Positions 1 to 7,009 of a stretch of DNA of 23,251 bases are shown here, piece by piece. Every line of letters begins with the position of its first letter. Position 1 is the stretch's first letter. Origin of the DNA: Phascolarctobacterium sp. Lineage in GTDB: Bacteria; Bacillota; Negativicutes; Acidaminococcales; Acidaminococcaceae. Where the stretch lies: contig JAEDNJ010000004.1 in NCBI GenBank assembly GCA_016302525.1, forward strand, positions 1 to 23,251, written 5' to 3'. A program made the translations under genes and the position numbers. The notes under the pieces are model-generated. The model had not been told where the DNA came from. It did no database searches and saw only the letters and a program-made list of their open reading frames with translations.

Positions 1-68
1 AGGGTGCAGATGAAGCGGGATTTTTCTATGATGATTTCCTTTTGATAATCGCGCTTAATCGTAAACAA
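1..68 (-). CDS. YigZ/IMPACT-family protein, 5' end only (partial)
   Basis: Only the first 22 codons are inside the window; the gene continues past position 1. It begins with TTG (66-68), six bases after a strong AGGAGG (75-80). A TAA lies directly before the TTG in the same frame, so TTG is the only possible start. The translation ends with the stretch EIIIEKSRFICT, which matches the N-terminal signature of the YigZ/IMPACT (UPF0029) family (acidic/hydrophobic residues followed by KSRFI). The cellular role of that family is poorly defined; the eukaryotic member IMPACT affects translational control. It lies 15 bases after the HD-GYP gene and is probably the last gene of that operon. The family call rests on a short motif, so it is moderately sure; that a gene starts here is nearly certain. 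Confidence 0.62.
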   Translation of the reverse strand, partial: MFTIKRDYQKEIIIEKSRFICT

Positions 69-83
69 TTACTTCCTCCTTGG

Positions 84-1130
84 CTAGAGCTTGGCGTAGG
101 CAGTACCCTGCAGGCGACAGGTGAGCTGAAAAAGCTCGTCCAAATCGCTCAAAAAGGCATCTATGAGGCAGGGCTCAAAGTCTGTGCCCCTGCCCTTTCG
201 CATGATTTCCACAGCCTTCTTAAAGCCATAGCTATCCTTATAGGAACGCTTGCTTGTGATGGCATCATAAACATCTGCTATAGCCATGATACGGGCCGCC
301 AGGGGGATGGACTGTCCTGTCCTGCCTGTAGGATAGCCCCTGCCGTTCCAGCGCTCATGGTGGAAATTCGCCAAATTATAGGCCATATCAACAAAGTCCT
401 TTTCTTCAAGCTCGGACATATTGGCGCGAATGAGCTCACCGCCAGCAGCAGCGTGCCTTTGCATAATGGCTCGTTCCTCGTCTGTATAGATGCCTGGCTT
501 TTGCAAAACATAGTCGGGGATATAGAGCTTGCCGATGTCGTGCATGGGGGCGGCCTCCTGCAGCAGGCTGATAAATTGCGGTGTCAGCTCCTTCGTATAC
601 AGCTCAAACTTGCGCATTTTTTGCATGACATAGACAGCATATTCCTTAGTGCGCAGAATATGCTCACCTGTAGTACCGTCACGACCCTCAATAATATTGG
701 CAATGGCGGTGATAATGCCAGATTGCAGCTCTATCAGCCTATTCTCTAGGAATTTGCGCGAGGCGCTTATTTCCAGAGCGTGCTTGATACGGCTGCTTAA
801 AACTGTACCCACAAAGGGCTTGGTGACATAGTCCATGCCCCCTGCCTGAAAGCATTTTTCTTCTGTAGCAGAGGAACGGTCTGCCGTTAAAAAGATGACG
901 GGGATAGAGCGCCATTCTGGCTTCGACTGCAAAATGTGCATGAGCTCAAAGCCATCCGGCTGCGGCATGATGATGTCCAAAAGAATTAAATCAGGCTCGT
1001 TGTTTTCTAAATAGCGCAGCAGGGTTTTGCCTGAATTCATGGCGATAACCTTATATTCATGCTGTAGATATTTTTTAGCAGTCAGTAGATTGACGGGGTC
1101 GTCATCTACGACAATAATTGTGTGTTGCAT
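84..1130 (-). CDS. Response regulator with receiver and HD-GYP domains (predicted c-di-GMP phosphodiesterase)
   Basis: 348 residues. The N-terminal receiver domain (about 1-120) has the acidic pocket D9-D11, phospho-acceptor D52 (LLDIIMP), T82 and K104 (TKPF), so it should be phosphorylatable. An HD-GYP domain (about 135-335) follows, with the HD pair H197-D198 in MHDIGK, a second histidine cluster HHERWNGRGYP (257-267) that contains the GYP signature, and the family's AIADVYDAITSKRSYK block. HD-GYP enzymes hydrolyse cyclic di-GMP using a metal centre; activity here is predicted from intact motifs. The ribosome site is a weak AAAGGAT nine bases before the ATG. It is the third gene of an operon with a hybrid kinase and a FIST protein, so it is the likely output of that phosphorelay. 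No diguanylate cyclase is present in the window. Confidence 0.93.
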   Translation of the reverse strand: MQHTIIVVDDDPVNLLTAKKYLQHEYKVIAMNSGKTLLRYLENNEPDLILLDIIMPQPDGFELMHILQSKPEWRSIPVIFLTADRSSATEEKCFQAGGMDYVTKPFVGTVLSSRIKHALEISASRKFLENRLIELQSGIITAIANIIEGRDGTTGEHILRTKEYAVYVMQKMRKFELYTKELTPQFISLLQEAAPMHDIGKLYIPDYVLQKPGIYTDEERAIMQRHAAAGGELIRANMSELEEKDFVDMAYNLANFHHERWNGRGYPTGRTGQSIPLAARIMAIADVYDAITSKRSYKDSYGFKKAVEIMRKGRGTDFEPCLIDAFLSDLDELFQLTCRLQGTAYAKL

Positions 1131-1187
1131 AAGTATTCTATCCTTTTTCTATGCTAGAAGCTTATTTCCTAGAGCTGCCTTGCTGCC

Positions 1188-2375
1188 TCAAAGGACGAGA
1201 AGGGTAAAGGTTTTGTTGTGGAAAAGGTTATAGCTTCTGCCGCTAGGGGTTTGTGTGGGGCAGATTTCACCAAAGGAATACATACCGCACAGAGACACAC
1301 CCTCTGGCAGCATTTCCTGACACATATTGCCCTCGGCTTCGGGCTCCGTAGCCAGATTCAGGAAGCGGCCAGCACACGAGGTGCAGAGGATAGTAGTATA
1401 TTTATAGTCAGGGTTAGCAGCGATTTGCTTGATTACATCCTCAAAGGCGGTCTTGACAGAGCTACGAATATTATCCTTATTTAGCATACACAGCTTCATT
1501 TTGCTGCCTACAGGCACATTGCCCAGGAAAACGGCGCTGCCCTCTTCAAGGTCTACGGAGCGCAGGTCGCGCATAACGGGAACATGCTCTGTCTCATTTA
1601 CGGCAATATCAGCCTCAAAAACGCTGCAAATGAATTTTAAGTAGGTGCCACCGCTGTCAATGCTCATGCCGTTTTTGGTGAGCACATCTACAAATTTGCC
1701 GCCCGTCATTTCGTAGACAGTATTGTCCTTCGATTTAGTGACTGTGTCTATAACCTCTTCATTTTTGACAATGCTAAAGCGCTCCTGGAAAATGGGCTTA
1801 ATCTTGCCGCCTATGAGCACTAGCACGATTCTGTTTTTCGAGGAAAACTCGTTATAAAAAACGCGCGTATTATTCATCTCAAAATTATCAGAGGCAATGC
1901 CGCCATAAAGGGCAGTGGGAAAGGCTGCGTTGTCAAAGTACTGAATAATGTTATCTCCATAGAGATAGCTCATCTGGGGCGCGTAGATAAGGGCCAGCTT
2001 TTCGGGCTGGGTGAGCTGCGCTTTTAGCGCAGCGTAGGTTTTGTGGATTTCTTCGGCTGCATTTTCTGCTGAGAGCTCGGCGGTCATGCCGGCGATAAAC
2101 TCGGTGTTGTCACTGCTCATAATTAGCAGAGAAATGCCCGTAGACCTGTAGCCGGCGCTGGAATTGAGCATGGCTACGGCTGTAGAGCCGATAATCGGAA
2201 AGTCGTAATGTTTATGCAGCTCGGCAACTAGAGCCTCCTCATCAGTATCAACATCACAGAAGGCAATGGCCAGAGTATTTTTGTGGAAAGTAAAGTTCTG
2301 GAGCTGTTCGCGCAGCTCGTCAACGGCTAGCTCTAAATCGTCAATTTCTTCGGTGTAAATATTTATCGAAACCAT
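1188..2375 (-). CDS. Stand-alone FIST-domain sensory protein (FIST_N plus FIST_C)
   Basis: 395 residues, with no signal peptide and no membrane segment. The N-terminal half (about 30-200) matches FIST_N, with the block PIIGSTAVAMLNSSAGY and a central YGGIASDNF motif. The C-terminal half (about 215-375) matches FIST_C, including the conserved Cys-Ala-Gly-Arg motif in LCTSCAGR. FIST is a predicted small-ligand (amino-acid) sensor domain, often fused to or encoded beside histidine kinases, chemoreceptors or c-di-GMP enzymes. Here it makes up the whole protein. It starts 12 bases after the kinase stop, and its AAAGGAG ribosome site overlaps that stop, which points to coupled translation. I infer that it senses a ligand and modulates the upstream kinase. 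The ligand cannot be read from the sequence. Confidence 0.88.
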   Translation of the reverse strand: MVSINIYTEEIDDLELAVDELREQLQNFTFHKNTLAIAFCDVDTDEEALVAELHKHYDFPIIGSTAVAMLNSSAGYRSTGISLLIMSSDNTEFIAGMTAELSAENAAEEIHKTYAALKAQLTQPEKLALIYAPQMSYLYGDNIIQYFDNAAFPTALYGGIASDNFEMNNTRVFYNEFSSKNRIVLVLIGGKIKPIFQERFSIVKNEEVIDTVTKSKDNTVYEMTGGKFVDVLTKNGMSIDSGGTYLKFICSVFEADIAVNETEHVPVMRDLRSVDLEEGSAVFLGNVPVGSKMKLCMLNKDNIRSSVKTAFEDVIKQIAANPDYKYTTILCTSCAGRFLNLATEPEAEGNMCQEMLPEGVSLCGMYSFGEICPTQTPSGRSYNLFHNKTFTLLVL

Positions 2376-2387
2376 AGTGCTTCTCCT

Positions 2388-4694
2388 TTAGTGCTTAAAC
2401 GACGGCAATAGCTCACTGAGTCGGTCAAAATCAAAATTCGTCAGCGCTTCTTCCATAGAGCTGAGGCAGCTTGCCTGCTGGTCTGAAAGATGGATTTGCC
2501 GTGCCTCCTGCACAAGCTCAGCAAAGGCATCCAGGTCAAAGCTGTCTAAGGCCTGCTCCATACGCTGGCTTAAAAGCAGGAGCTCGTCCTCGCTGACCTT
2601 TTTGCAGGGCTGGGGTTTAGAGACAGCAGCTGTAGCCGCAAGCTTTTGCTCAATTCTAGCCAGCACCCCCTGATAGCATTTGAGCAGCTGGGGCAGCTCT
2701 TGCTCGATATATTCTTTACGCCCTTCCTTACCAGCCTGCTCGTGGCTTTGGGCCGCTTCGCTAAGCTCGGTCTCGCCAATCAGGGCGGCAACACTCTTTA
2801 AGGAGTGGACCTGAATCGTGTAGTTATCTAGATCGCTCTCTTGGAGCAAACGGGGCAGGAGCTGTATTTTTTCTATTCCCTCCTTGTAGACGAGCTTAAG
2901 AGTTTCTGTATCCTCAGCCTGAGAGGGGCGGCTGCTGGCAGCTGCCGGCTGCAGTTTATAGGCAGCAGGGGTAAATTTACTCAAAAGACTATCGGCCTCT
3001 GCTAAATTGATGGGCTTAGAAAGATATTCCGAAAATCCTTCTGCCAAATAGGTTTCGCGCATACCGCGAATAGCATTGGCTGTCAGGGCTATAATGGGCG
3101 TTTCGGCATAGCCAGGCAGACAGCGAATGTGGTGCATAGCCTCAATACCGTTCATAACGGGCATCATATGGTCCATAAAGATAATGTCATAAGCATGGCG
3201 CTGGGCAAGCTCAATAGCCTCGCTGCCGCTGGAGGCAGTGGTGATGTGACATTGATAGGGAGCAAAGATACCCTCGGCTACGCTCAGGTTGATAAGATTG
3301 TCATCTACGATCAAAAGCTTTAGTCTGGGAGCCCTAAAGCTGCATTTAAAGGCTCTGGTTCTCGTCTCTGCACCCTCGGCAGCAAAGGCACCTATGCGCT
3401 CTGTGCCCACAGCCTCACATTCAACGGAGAAGGTAAAGGTGCTGCCCTGGCCGTAAACGCTTTCCAGAGTAATTTTGCCGTGCATAGCGTGCGCCAGCAT
3501 TTGCGAGATAGACAGACCCAGCCCGGTGCCGGTAATGCTGCGGTTGCGAGTAGTGTCTGCCCGTATGAAGCTTTGGAAAATCTTGTCCTGATCCTTGGCC
3601 TTAATGCCTATACCCGTGTCTGTTACGCTGGCAAAAAACCGGAGCTTCCTATTGGGGCTGGCAGGGTCGGCTGTCGGCAGGGGCTCGCCCCAAAGCTTAA
3701 GGTTAACGCTGCCCTTAGAGGTATATTTGATGGCGTTAGTCAGGAGATTTAAGAGAATTTGTTGCAGGCGCTGTTCATCAGCAAAGAGGACTTTCGGGAG
3801 TGAGGGGTCCACCTGGAGCTTGAAGTCGAGCTTCTTTTTCTGGATAAAGGGTGTAACAACATTATTAACAGTATGAATGAGGGAAGAAAGCTGGAATTCT
3901 GTGTTGATAATTTCCAGACGACCAGCCTCAATTTTGGAGAAATCAAGAATGTCGTTGATTATTGCCAGCAGGGTCTGAGAGGAGTCCTTGATTTGGGCAG
4001 CATAATCCTTGACACTGGGAGTGAGGGCATCACGCAGAATGAACTCTGTTAGACCCATGATGGCATTTAAGGGGGTGCGGATTTCGTGCGACATATTCGC
4101 TAAAAAGTTGGACTTGGCAACATCAGCAGCCTCGGCCCTTTCCTTGGCCTCTACGAGGGCGGTAATGTCGCGGAAGATGAGTATAACGCCAAAAACTGTG
4201 CCATCAGCAGGGTTAATGGTGGGATTCATTAAAAGCTCATAGATACTGCCGCTAGCCTTGCCAAAATCTATACGCTCAATAAGGCTAGTGGTTTCCTTTG
4301 TGGCAATAACAGTATGTGCAAGCTCTTCCAGCTTGTTTATCCAGGCTTCAGAAAGAATACTGCTCAGAGCCTGCCGCAGAGGTAAATCGGTTATAGGTGT
4401 AGTTAGTCCGGCTGTCTGATAAAAATAGTCTGTGGTTAAGAGCACAACCAGCTCCTTATTCAGCAAAAAGATGAACTCAGGGCAGTTATCCAAAATAGTG
4501 CTGGTATAGTAGGCCTGCTTTTTAGCCTCGGCATCCTTTAGATCGCGTAGACGAATAGACTGGTCGAACATTGCCGCCATAATACGGCGGTCGCGTTCTA
4601 AATGCTCTAGCTTTCTTTGTGTTTTGCGCAGCTCTGATTTTAAGCGCCTTATTTCCAGCTCTGGTGTCAGAAAGTCTTCCATAGTAGTGTCCAT
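2388..4694 (-). CDS. Cytosolic hybrid histidine kinase: coiled coil, PAS, HisKA, HATPase, receiver, HPt
   Basis: 768 residues from the ATG at 4694, chosen because GGGAG lies eight bases upstream; an in-frame TTG at 4739 has no ribosome site. Order of domains: N-terminal coiled coil (about 10-60), PAS-like domain (about 65-180), HisKA with H203 in NMSHEIRTPLNAIMG, HATPase with the N box (DEQRLQQILLNLLTNAIKYT), DTGIGI and GTGLGLS, receiver (about 457-570, phospho-acceptor D508 in IFMDHMMP, lysine in SKPIN), and an HPt domain with the likely histidine H630 in VHSLKSVAALIG. The C terminus has two similar helical units after the HPt. There are no membrane helices, so it senses something inside the cell, directly or through the FIST protein encoded next. 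The HPt can be expected to pass phosphate to the HD-GYP regulator encoded third in the operon. Confidence 0.93.
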   Translation of the reverse strand: MDTTMEDFLTPELEIRRLKSELRKTQRKLEHLERDRRIMAAMFDQSIRLRDLKDAEAKKQAYYTSTILDNCPEFIFLLNKELVVLLTTDYFYQTAGLTTPITDLPLRQALSSILSEAWINKLEELAHTVIATKETTSLIERIDFGKASGSIYELLMNPTINPADGTVFGVILIFRDITALVEAKERAEAADVAKSNFLANMSHEIRTPLNAIMGLTEFILRDALTPSVKDYAAQIKDSSQTLLAIINDILDFSKIEAGRLEIINTEFQLSSLIHTVNNVVTPFIQKKKLDFKLQVDPSLPKVLFADEQRLQQILLNLLTNAIKYTSKGSVNLKLWGEPLPTADPASPNRKLRFFASVTDTGIGIKAKDQDKIFQSFIRADTTRNRSITGTGLGLSISQMLAHAMHGKITLESVYGQGSTFTFSVECEAVGTERIGAFAAEGAETRTRAFKCSFRAPRLKLLIVDDNLINLSVAEGIFAPYQCHITTASSGSEAIELAQRHAYDIIFMDHMMPVMNGIEAMHHIRCLPGYAETPIIALTANAIRGMRETYLAEGFSEYLSKPINLAEADSLLSKFTPAAYKLQPAAASSRPSQAEDTETLKLVYKEGIEKIQLLPRLLQESDLDNYTIQVHSLKSVAALIGETELSEAAQSHEQAGKEGRKEYIEQELPQLLKCYQGVLARIEQKLAATAAVSKPQPCKKVSEDELLLLSQRMEQALDSFDLDAFAELVQEARQIHLSDQQASCLSSMEEALTNFDFDRLSELLPSFKH

Positions 4695-4767
4695 GATCAA
4701 GTCTCCCTTAAATGTCTCTTGCCTAGTTTTTCGCACCAAATACGAAATATAAATCTTCTCACTGTAT

Positions 4768-4796
4768 ATTATAGCGAATTAGACTATAATACACAA
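4768..4796 (-). promoter_or_regulatory. Sigma-A-type promoter of the kinase-FIST-HD-GYP operon
   Basis: Read on the minus strand: TTGTGT (4791-4796), a 17-base spacer, then a perfect TATAAT (4768-4773), about 75 bases before the kinase ATG. No other convincing promoter was found within the operon. Confidence 0.75.
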
Positions 4797-5011
4797 CTAT
4801 TTTTGTTACTTTTTGTGTTTAAAAAGAGCCTGAAATGTTTTATATTTATATAGTAGAATAGCTAATAACAGTAGCTTATCTAATGAGCTTTGCACTCTTG
4901 CCAGGCTTTTGAGGAAAAAACAGCTTAACTTCAATATCCTAACAGCCGCAGTTTTTTTGCCAAAAGGCTTTGCTAACAAAAGCTTATTCCTGCCTAATTC
5001 GTTGCGCATTA
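4797..5011. other. AT-rich gap between two divergent promoters
   Basis: The non-coding span between the divergent kinase and ClC genes runs from 4695 to 5082 and carries one promoter facing each way near its ends. The 215 bases between them are AT-rich and show no strong hairpin, terminator or convincing palindrome. A 72-codon minus-strand reading frame here has no ribosome site and a TTG start, and is not accepted as a gene. The spacing leaves room for regulator sites, but none could be identified. Confidence 0.5.
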
Positions 5012-5040
5012 TTGTAGCTTGCACAAAATAGTGCTATAAT
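5012..5040 (+). promoter_or_regulatory. Sigma-A-type promoter of the ClC gene
   Basis: TTGTAG (5012-5017), a 17-base spacer, then a perfect TATAAT (5035-5040). The leader is about 36 bases and ends in AAAGGA, seven bases before the ATG at 5083. Confidence 0.75.
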
Positions 5041-5082
5041 AATAAATTGGATGAGTTCATGTAAAAATGAAAGGAAATAAAA

Positions 5083-6651
5083 ATGCACGTTTCAGATCAA
5101 TTCTTAAAAAGCTATAAATCTATGAAGGACTGGCATAAATTTAGGCTGAGGCTCTTTGCCGAGGGCATAGCTACTGGCCTTGTCTCTGGTCTGGTTATTT
5201 GCCTGTTCAGGGCCGTGCTGGCGGTGGCAGAATACGCTCGTCACAGCTTCTATTTAAGACAGGCTGTGAGCCCCTTGTATTACCATCTTATCTGGCTAGG
5301 CATAGTGCTGTGCTTTGCGGCGGCCTTAACCTGGCTGGCACGCCGAGAGCCCATGGCAGCTGGCAGCGGTATTCCTCAGGTGAAGGGCGTGCTGCTGGGG
5401 GTAATGAAGCTGCGTTGGCTGAGCGTGCTTTGGGTAAAGATTGTCGGCGGTGTCATGGCTATCGGTGCTGGTCTTTCCCTAGGCCGTGAGGGCCCTTCTA
5501 TCCAGTTGGGTGCTGTAGCAGCGCAGGGGATTTCCCGCTTCTTGGGTCGCACCAAAATTGAAGAACGCTATTTAATGACCAGTGGCGCCAGTGCCGGTCT
5601 TGCAGCTGCCTTTAATGCTCCCTTGGCGGGAGTTATCTTTGCTTTGGAGGAGCTGCACCGCAACTTTTCCATCATGGTACTGCTGCCCTCTATGGCGGCT
5701 GCCTTTACGGCAACCCTGCTTTCACGCGGTATTTTTGGCCGTGAGGCGATTTTCTCCTTTCCTAATCTGCAAATTTTGCCCATGGAATACTATGGGCTGG
5801 TGATAGTCGTAGCCCTAGTGGTGGGCCTCGCTGGTGTCGTTTTTAACAAGGGCCTTTTATCCGTAGGCAGGTTCTACAGCCTGCCCATCTTTAAACAGCA
5901 GAGCCACAGAATTTTGTTTGCTCTTTTGGTTTCTATAGTCTTGGGCTACACCCTGCCAGAGGTGCTGGGCGGTGGTGCTGAGCTTATCAACAGTCTGGCG
6001 CAGGCCCCTGTGAGCCTACAAATGCTGCTCGTCTTTTTAGTAATGAAGTTTCTCTTTACGCTTATCAGCTATGGCTGCGGCACTCCCGGCGGCTTCTTTT
6101 TGCCCATGCTGGTTATCGGTGCCCTCTGTGGCAGCGTGTGCTCGGCAATTTTAATGAGCCTGGGGATTATCAGCCCCATGTACGGAGCCAACATCGTGGT
6201 TATTTCTATGACGGCCCTCTTTGCTTCCTCTGTCAGAGCGCCGATTACGGGCACTGTTCTGATTATGGAAATGACGGGCTCCTATCAACAGCTGCTGAGC
6301 CTGGCGATAGCGGCCATGGTGGCCTTTGTCGTGGCGGAGCTGTGTCATTCTAAGCCCATCTATGAAGAGCTGCTGCACCGTTCCTTGAAGGCGACTCAGC
6401 CCTCCAAGGAGCTGCTTACCCAGCGTAATCTGGTAGAGCTGGCTGTTTGTGACGGCAGCGAGGTGGCCCATAAGCTGCTGAAGGATATTCACTGGCCCCC
6501 AAGAGTGCTGGTGATTGAGATTCGCAGGGGCGAAGAGCAGATTACTCCTAATGGTGATGCCTTGATTATGCCTGGTGACTTTATCTATGTGCTGGCAGAG
6601 AACGCCGCTTCACAAAAGCTGCAGGCAATGGTGAATGAAGGGGTAGATTAG
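5083..6651 (+). CDS. ClC-family chloride/proton antiporter with C-terminal TrkA-C domain
   Basis: 522 residues, an integral membrane protein with the ClC fold. Visible ClC motifs: the filter GSGIP (94-98), GREGPSIQ with gating glutamate E136, E190 in LEELHRNF at the place of the internal proton glutamate, GCGTPGGFFLP (331-341), and Y427 in the KPIY motif. The gating glutamate, internal glutamate and filter tyrosine together fit a chloride/proton exchanger rather than a passive channel or a fluoride ClC. Residues about 440-520 form a soluble TrkA-C-like regulatory domain, with PRVLVIEIRRGEEQITPNGD and LIMPGDFIYVL. Membership is clear; ion and stoichiometry are inferred. The last codons are part of a 92-base duplication extending into the downstream gap. 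No T-tract terminator follows. Confidence 0.93.
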   Translation: MHVSDQFLKSYKSMKDWHKFRLRLFAEGIATGLVSGLVICLFRAVLAVAEYARHSFYLRQAVSPLYYHLIWLGIVLCFAAALTWLARREPMAAGSGIPQVKGVLLGVMKLRWLSVLWVKIVGGVMAIGAGLSLGREGPSIQLGAVAAQGISRFLGRTKIEERYLMTSGASAGLAAAFNAPLAGVIFALEELHRNFSIMVLLPSMAAAFTATLLSRGIFGREAIFSFPNLQILPMEYYGLVIVVALVVGLAGVVFNKGLLSVGRFYSLPIFKQQSHRILFALLVSIVLGYTLPEVLGGGAELINSLAQAPVSLQMLLVFLVMKFLFTLISYGCGTPGGFFLPMLVIGALCGSVCSAILMSLGIISPMYGANIVVISMTALFASSVRAPITGTVLIMEMTGSYQQLLSLAIAAMVAFVVAELCHSKPIYEELLHRSLKATQPSKELLTQRNLVELAVCDGSEVAHKLLKDIHWPPRVLVIEIRRGEEQITPNGDALIMPGDFIYVLAENAASQKLQAMVNEGVD

Positions 6652-6817
6652 AAGGCTTGGCAAAGTATATATTGATTGTCTATTGTCAATACAGGTCTGC
6701 TTTGTAAAATTTATAAGCAATGGCAGGTGAAGGAGCAGACTATTCAGCTTGGCAAGTATATATATATTGATTGGCAAGGCTCAAGAAAAGTCTGCTTTGT
6801 GAGAAATATAGGCAATG
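6625..6817 (+). repeat. Diverged tandem duplication spanning the 3' end of the ClC gene
   Basis: Unit 1 (6625-6716) begins at GCAATG within the last codons of the ClC gene; unit 2 (6717-6811) begins at the next GCAATG, 92 bases on, and a third GCAATG follows at 6812. Both units share, in order, a GAAGG-rich segment, GCTTGGCAA, TATATATTGATTG and GTCTGCTTTGT. Unit 2 still reads AMAGEGAD where the gene ends AMVNEGVD, but the stop is lost and the frame runs on. The middle parts are diverged, so the event is not recent. The rest of the 6652-7009 gap holds only the promoter and leader of the next kinase gene. Confidence 0.8.
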
Positions 6818-6878
6818 ATAGCTAATAAATAGTAGGCTGGTTGTTTGGCTGATACATTAATGTAGCAAAGCTTCGGTA

Positions 6879-6907
6879 TTGCGTTTTTGCTATTATTGTT
6901 GTATAAT
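6879..6907 (+). promoter_or_regulatory. Sigma-A-type promoter of the second hybrid kinase
   Basis: TTGCGT (6879-6884), a 17-base spacer, then a perfect TATAAT (6902-6907), about 100 bases upstream of the start codon. The leader ends in AAGGGGAG. Confidence 0.75.
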
Positions 6908-7009
6908 GAAAAATAACTATAAGTTGATTTGCGATGGAGAGTTGACGGAGCAAATGGAAGTGAATTATAATCTTTTAAGCAAGCATGCAAGCAAGGGGAG
7001 AGTTTTGTG

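Noticed and set aside
42..749. Plus-strand 235-codon reading frame
   Set aside because: It lies antisense to the HD-GYP gene, whose motifs are intact; its product has no recognisable domain and no ribosome site.
4695..4739. Upstream TTG start for the first hybrid kinase
   Set aside because: There is no ribosome site before it, whereas GGGAG is well placed before the ATG at 4694; the extra residues also overlap the leader.
4806..5024. Minus-strand 72-codon reading frame in the divergent gap
   Set aside because: TTG start, no ribosome site, Lys/Leu-rich composition of the kind given by AT-rich non-coding DNA, and it covers the ClC promoter.
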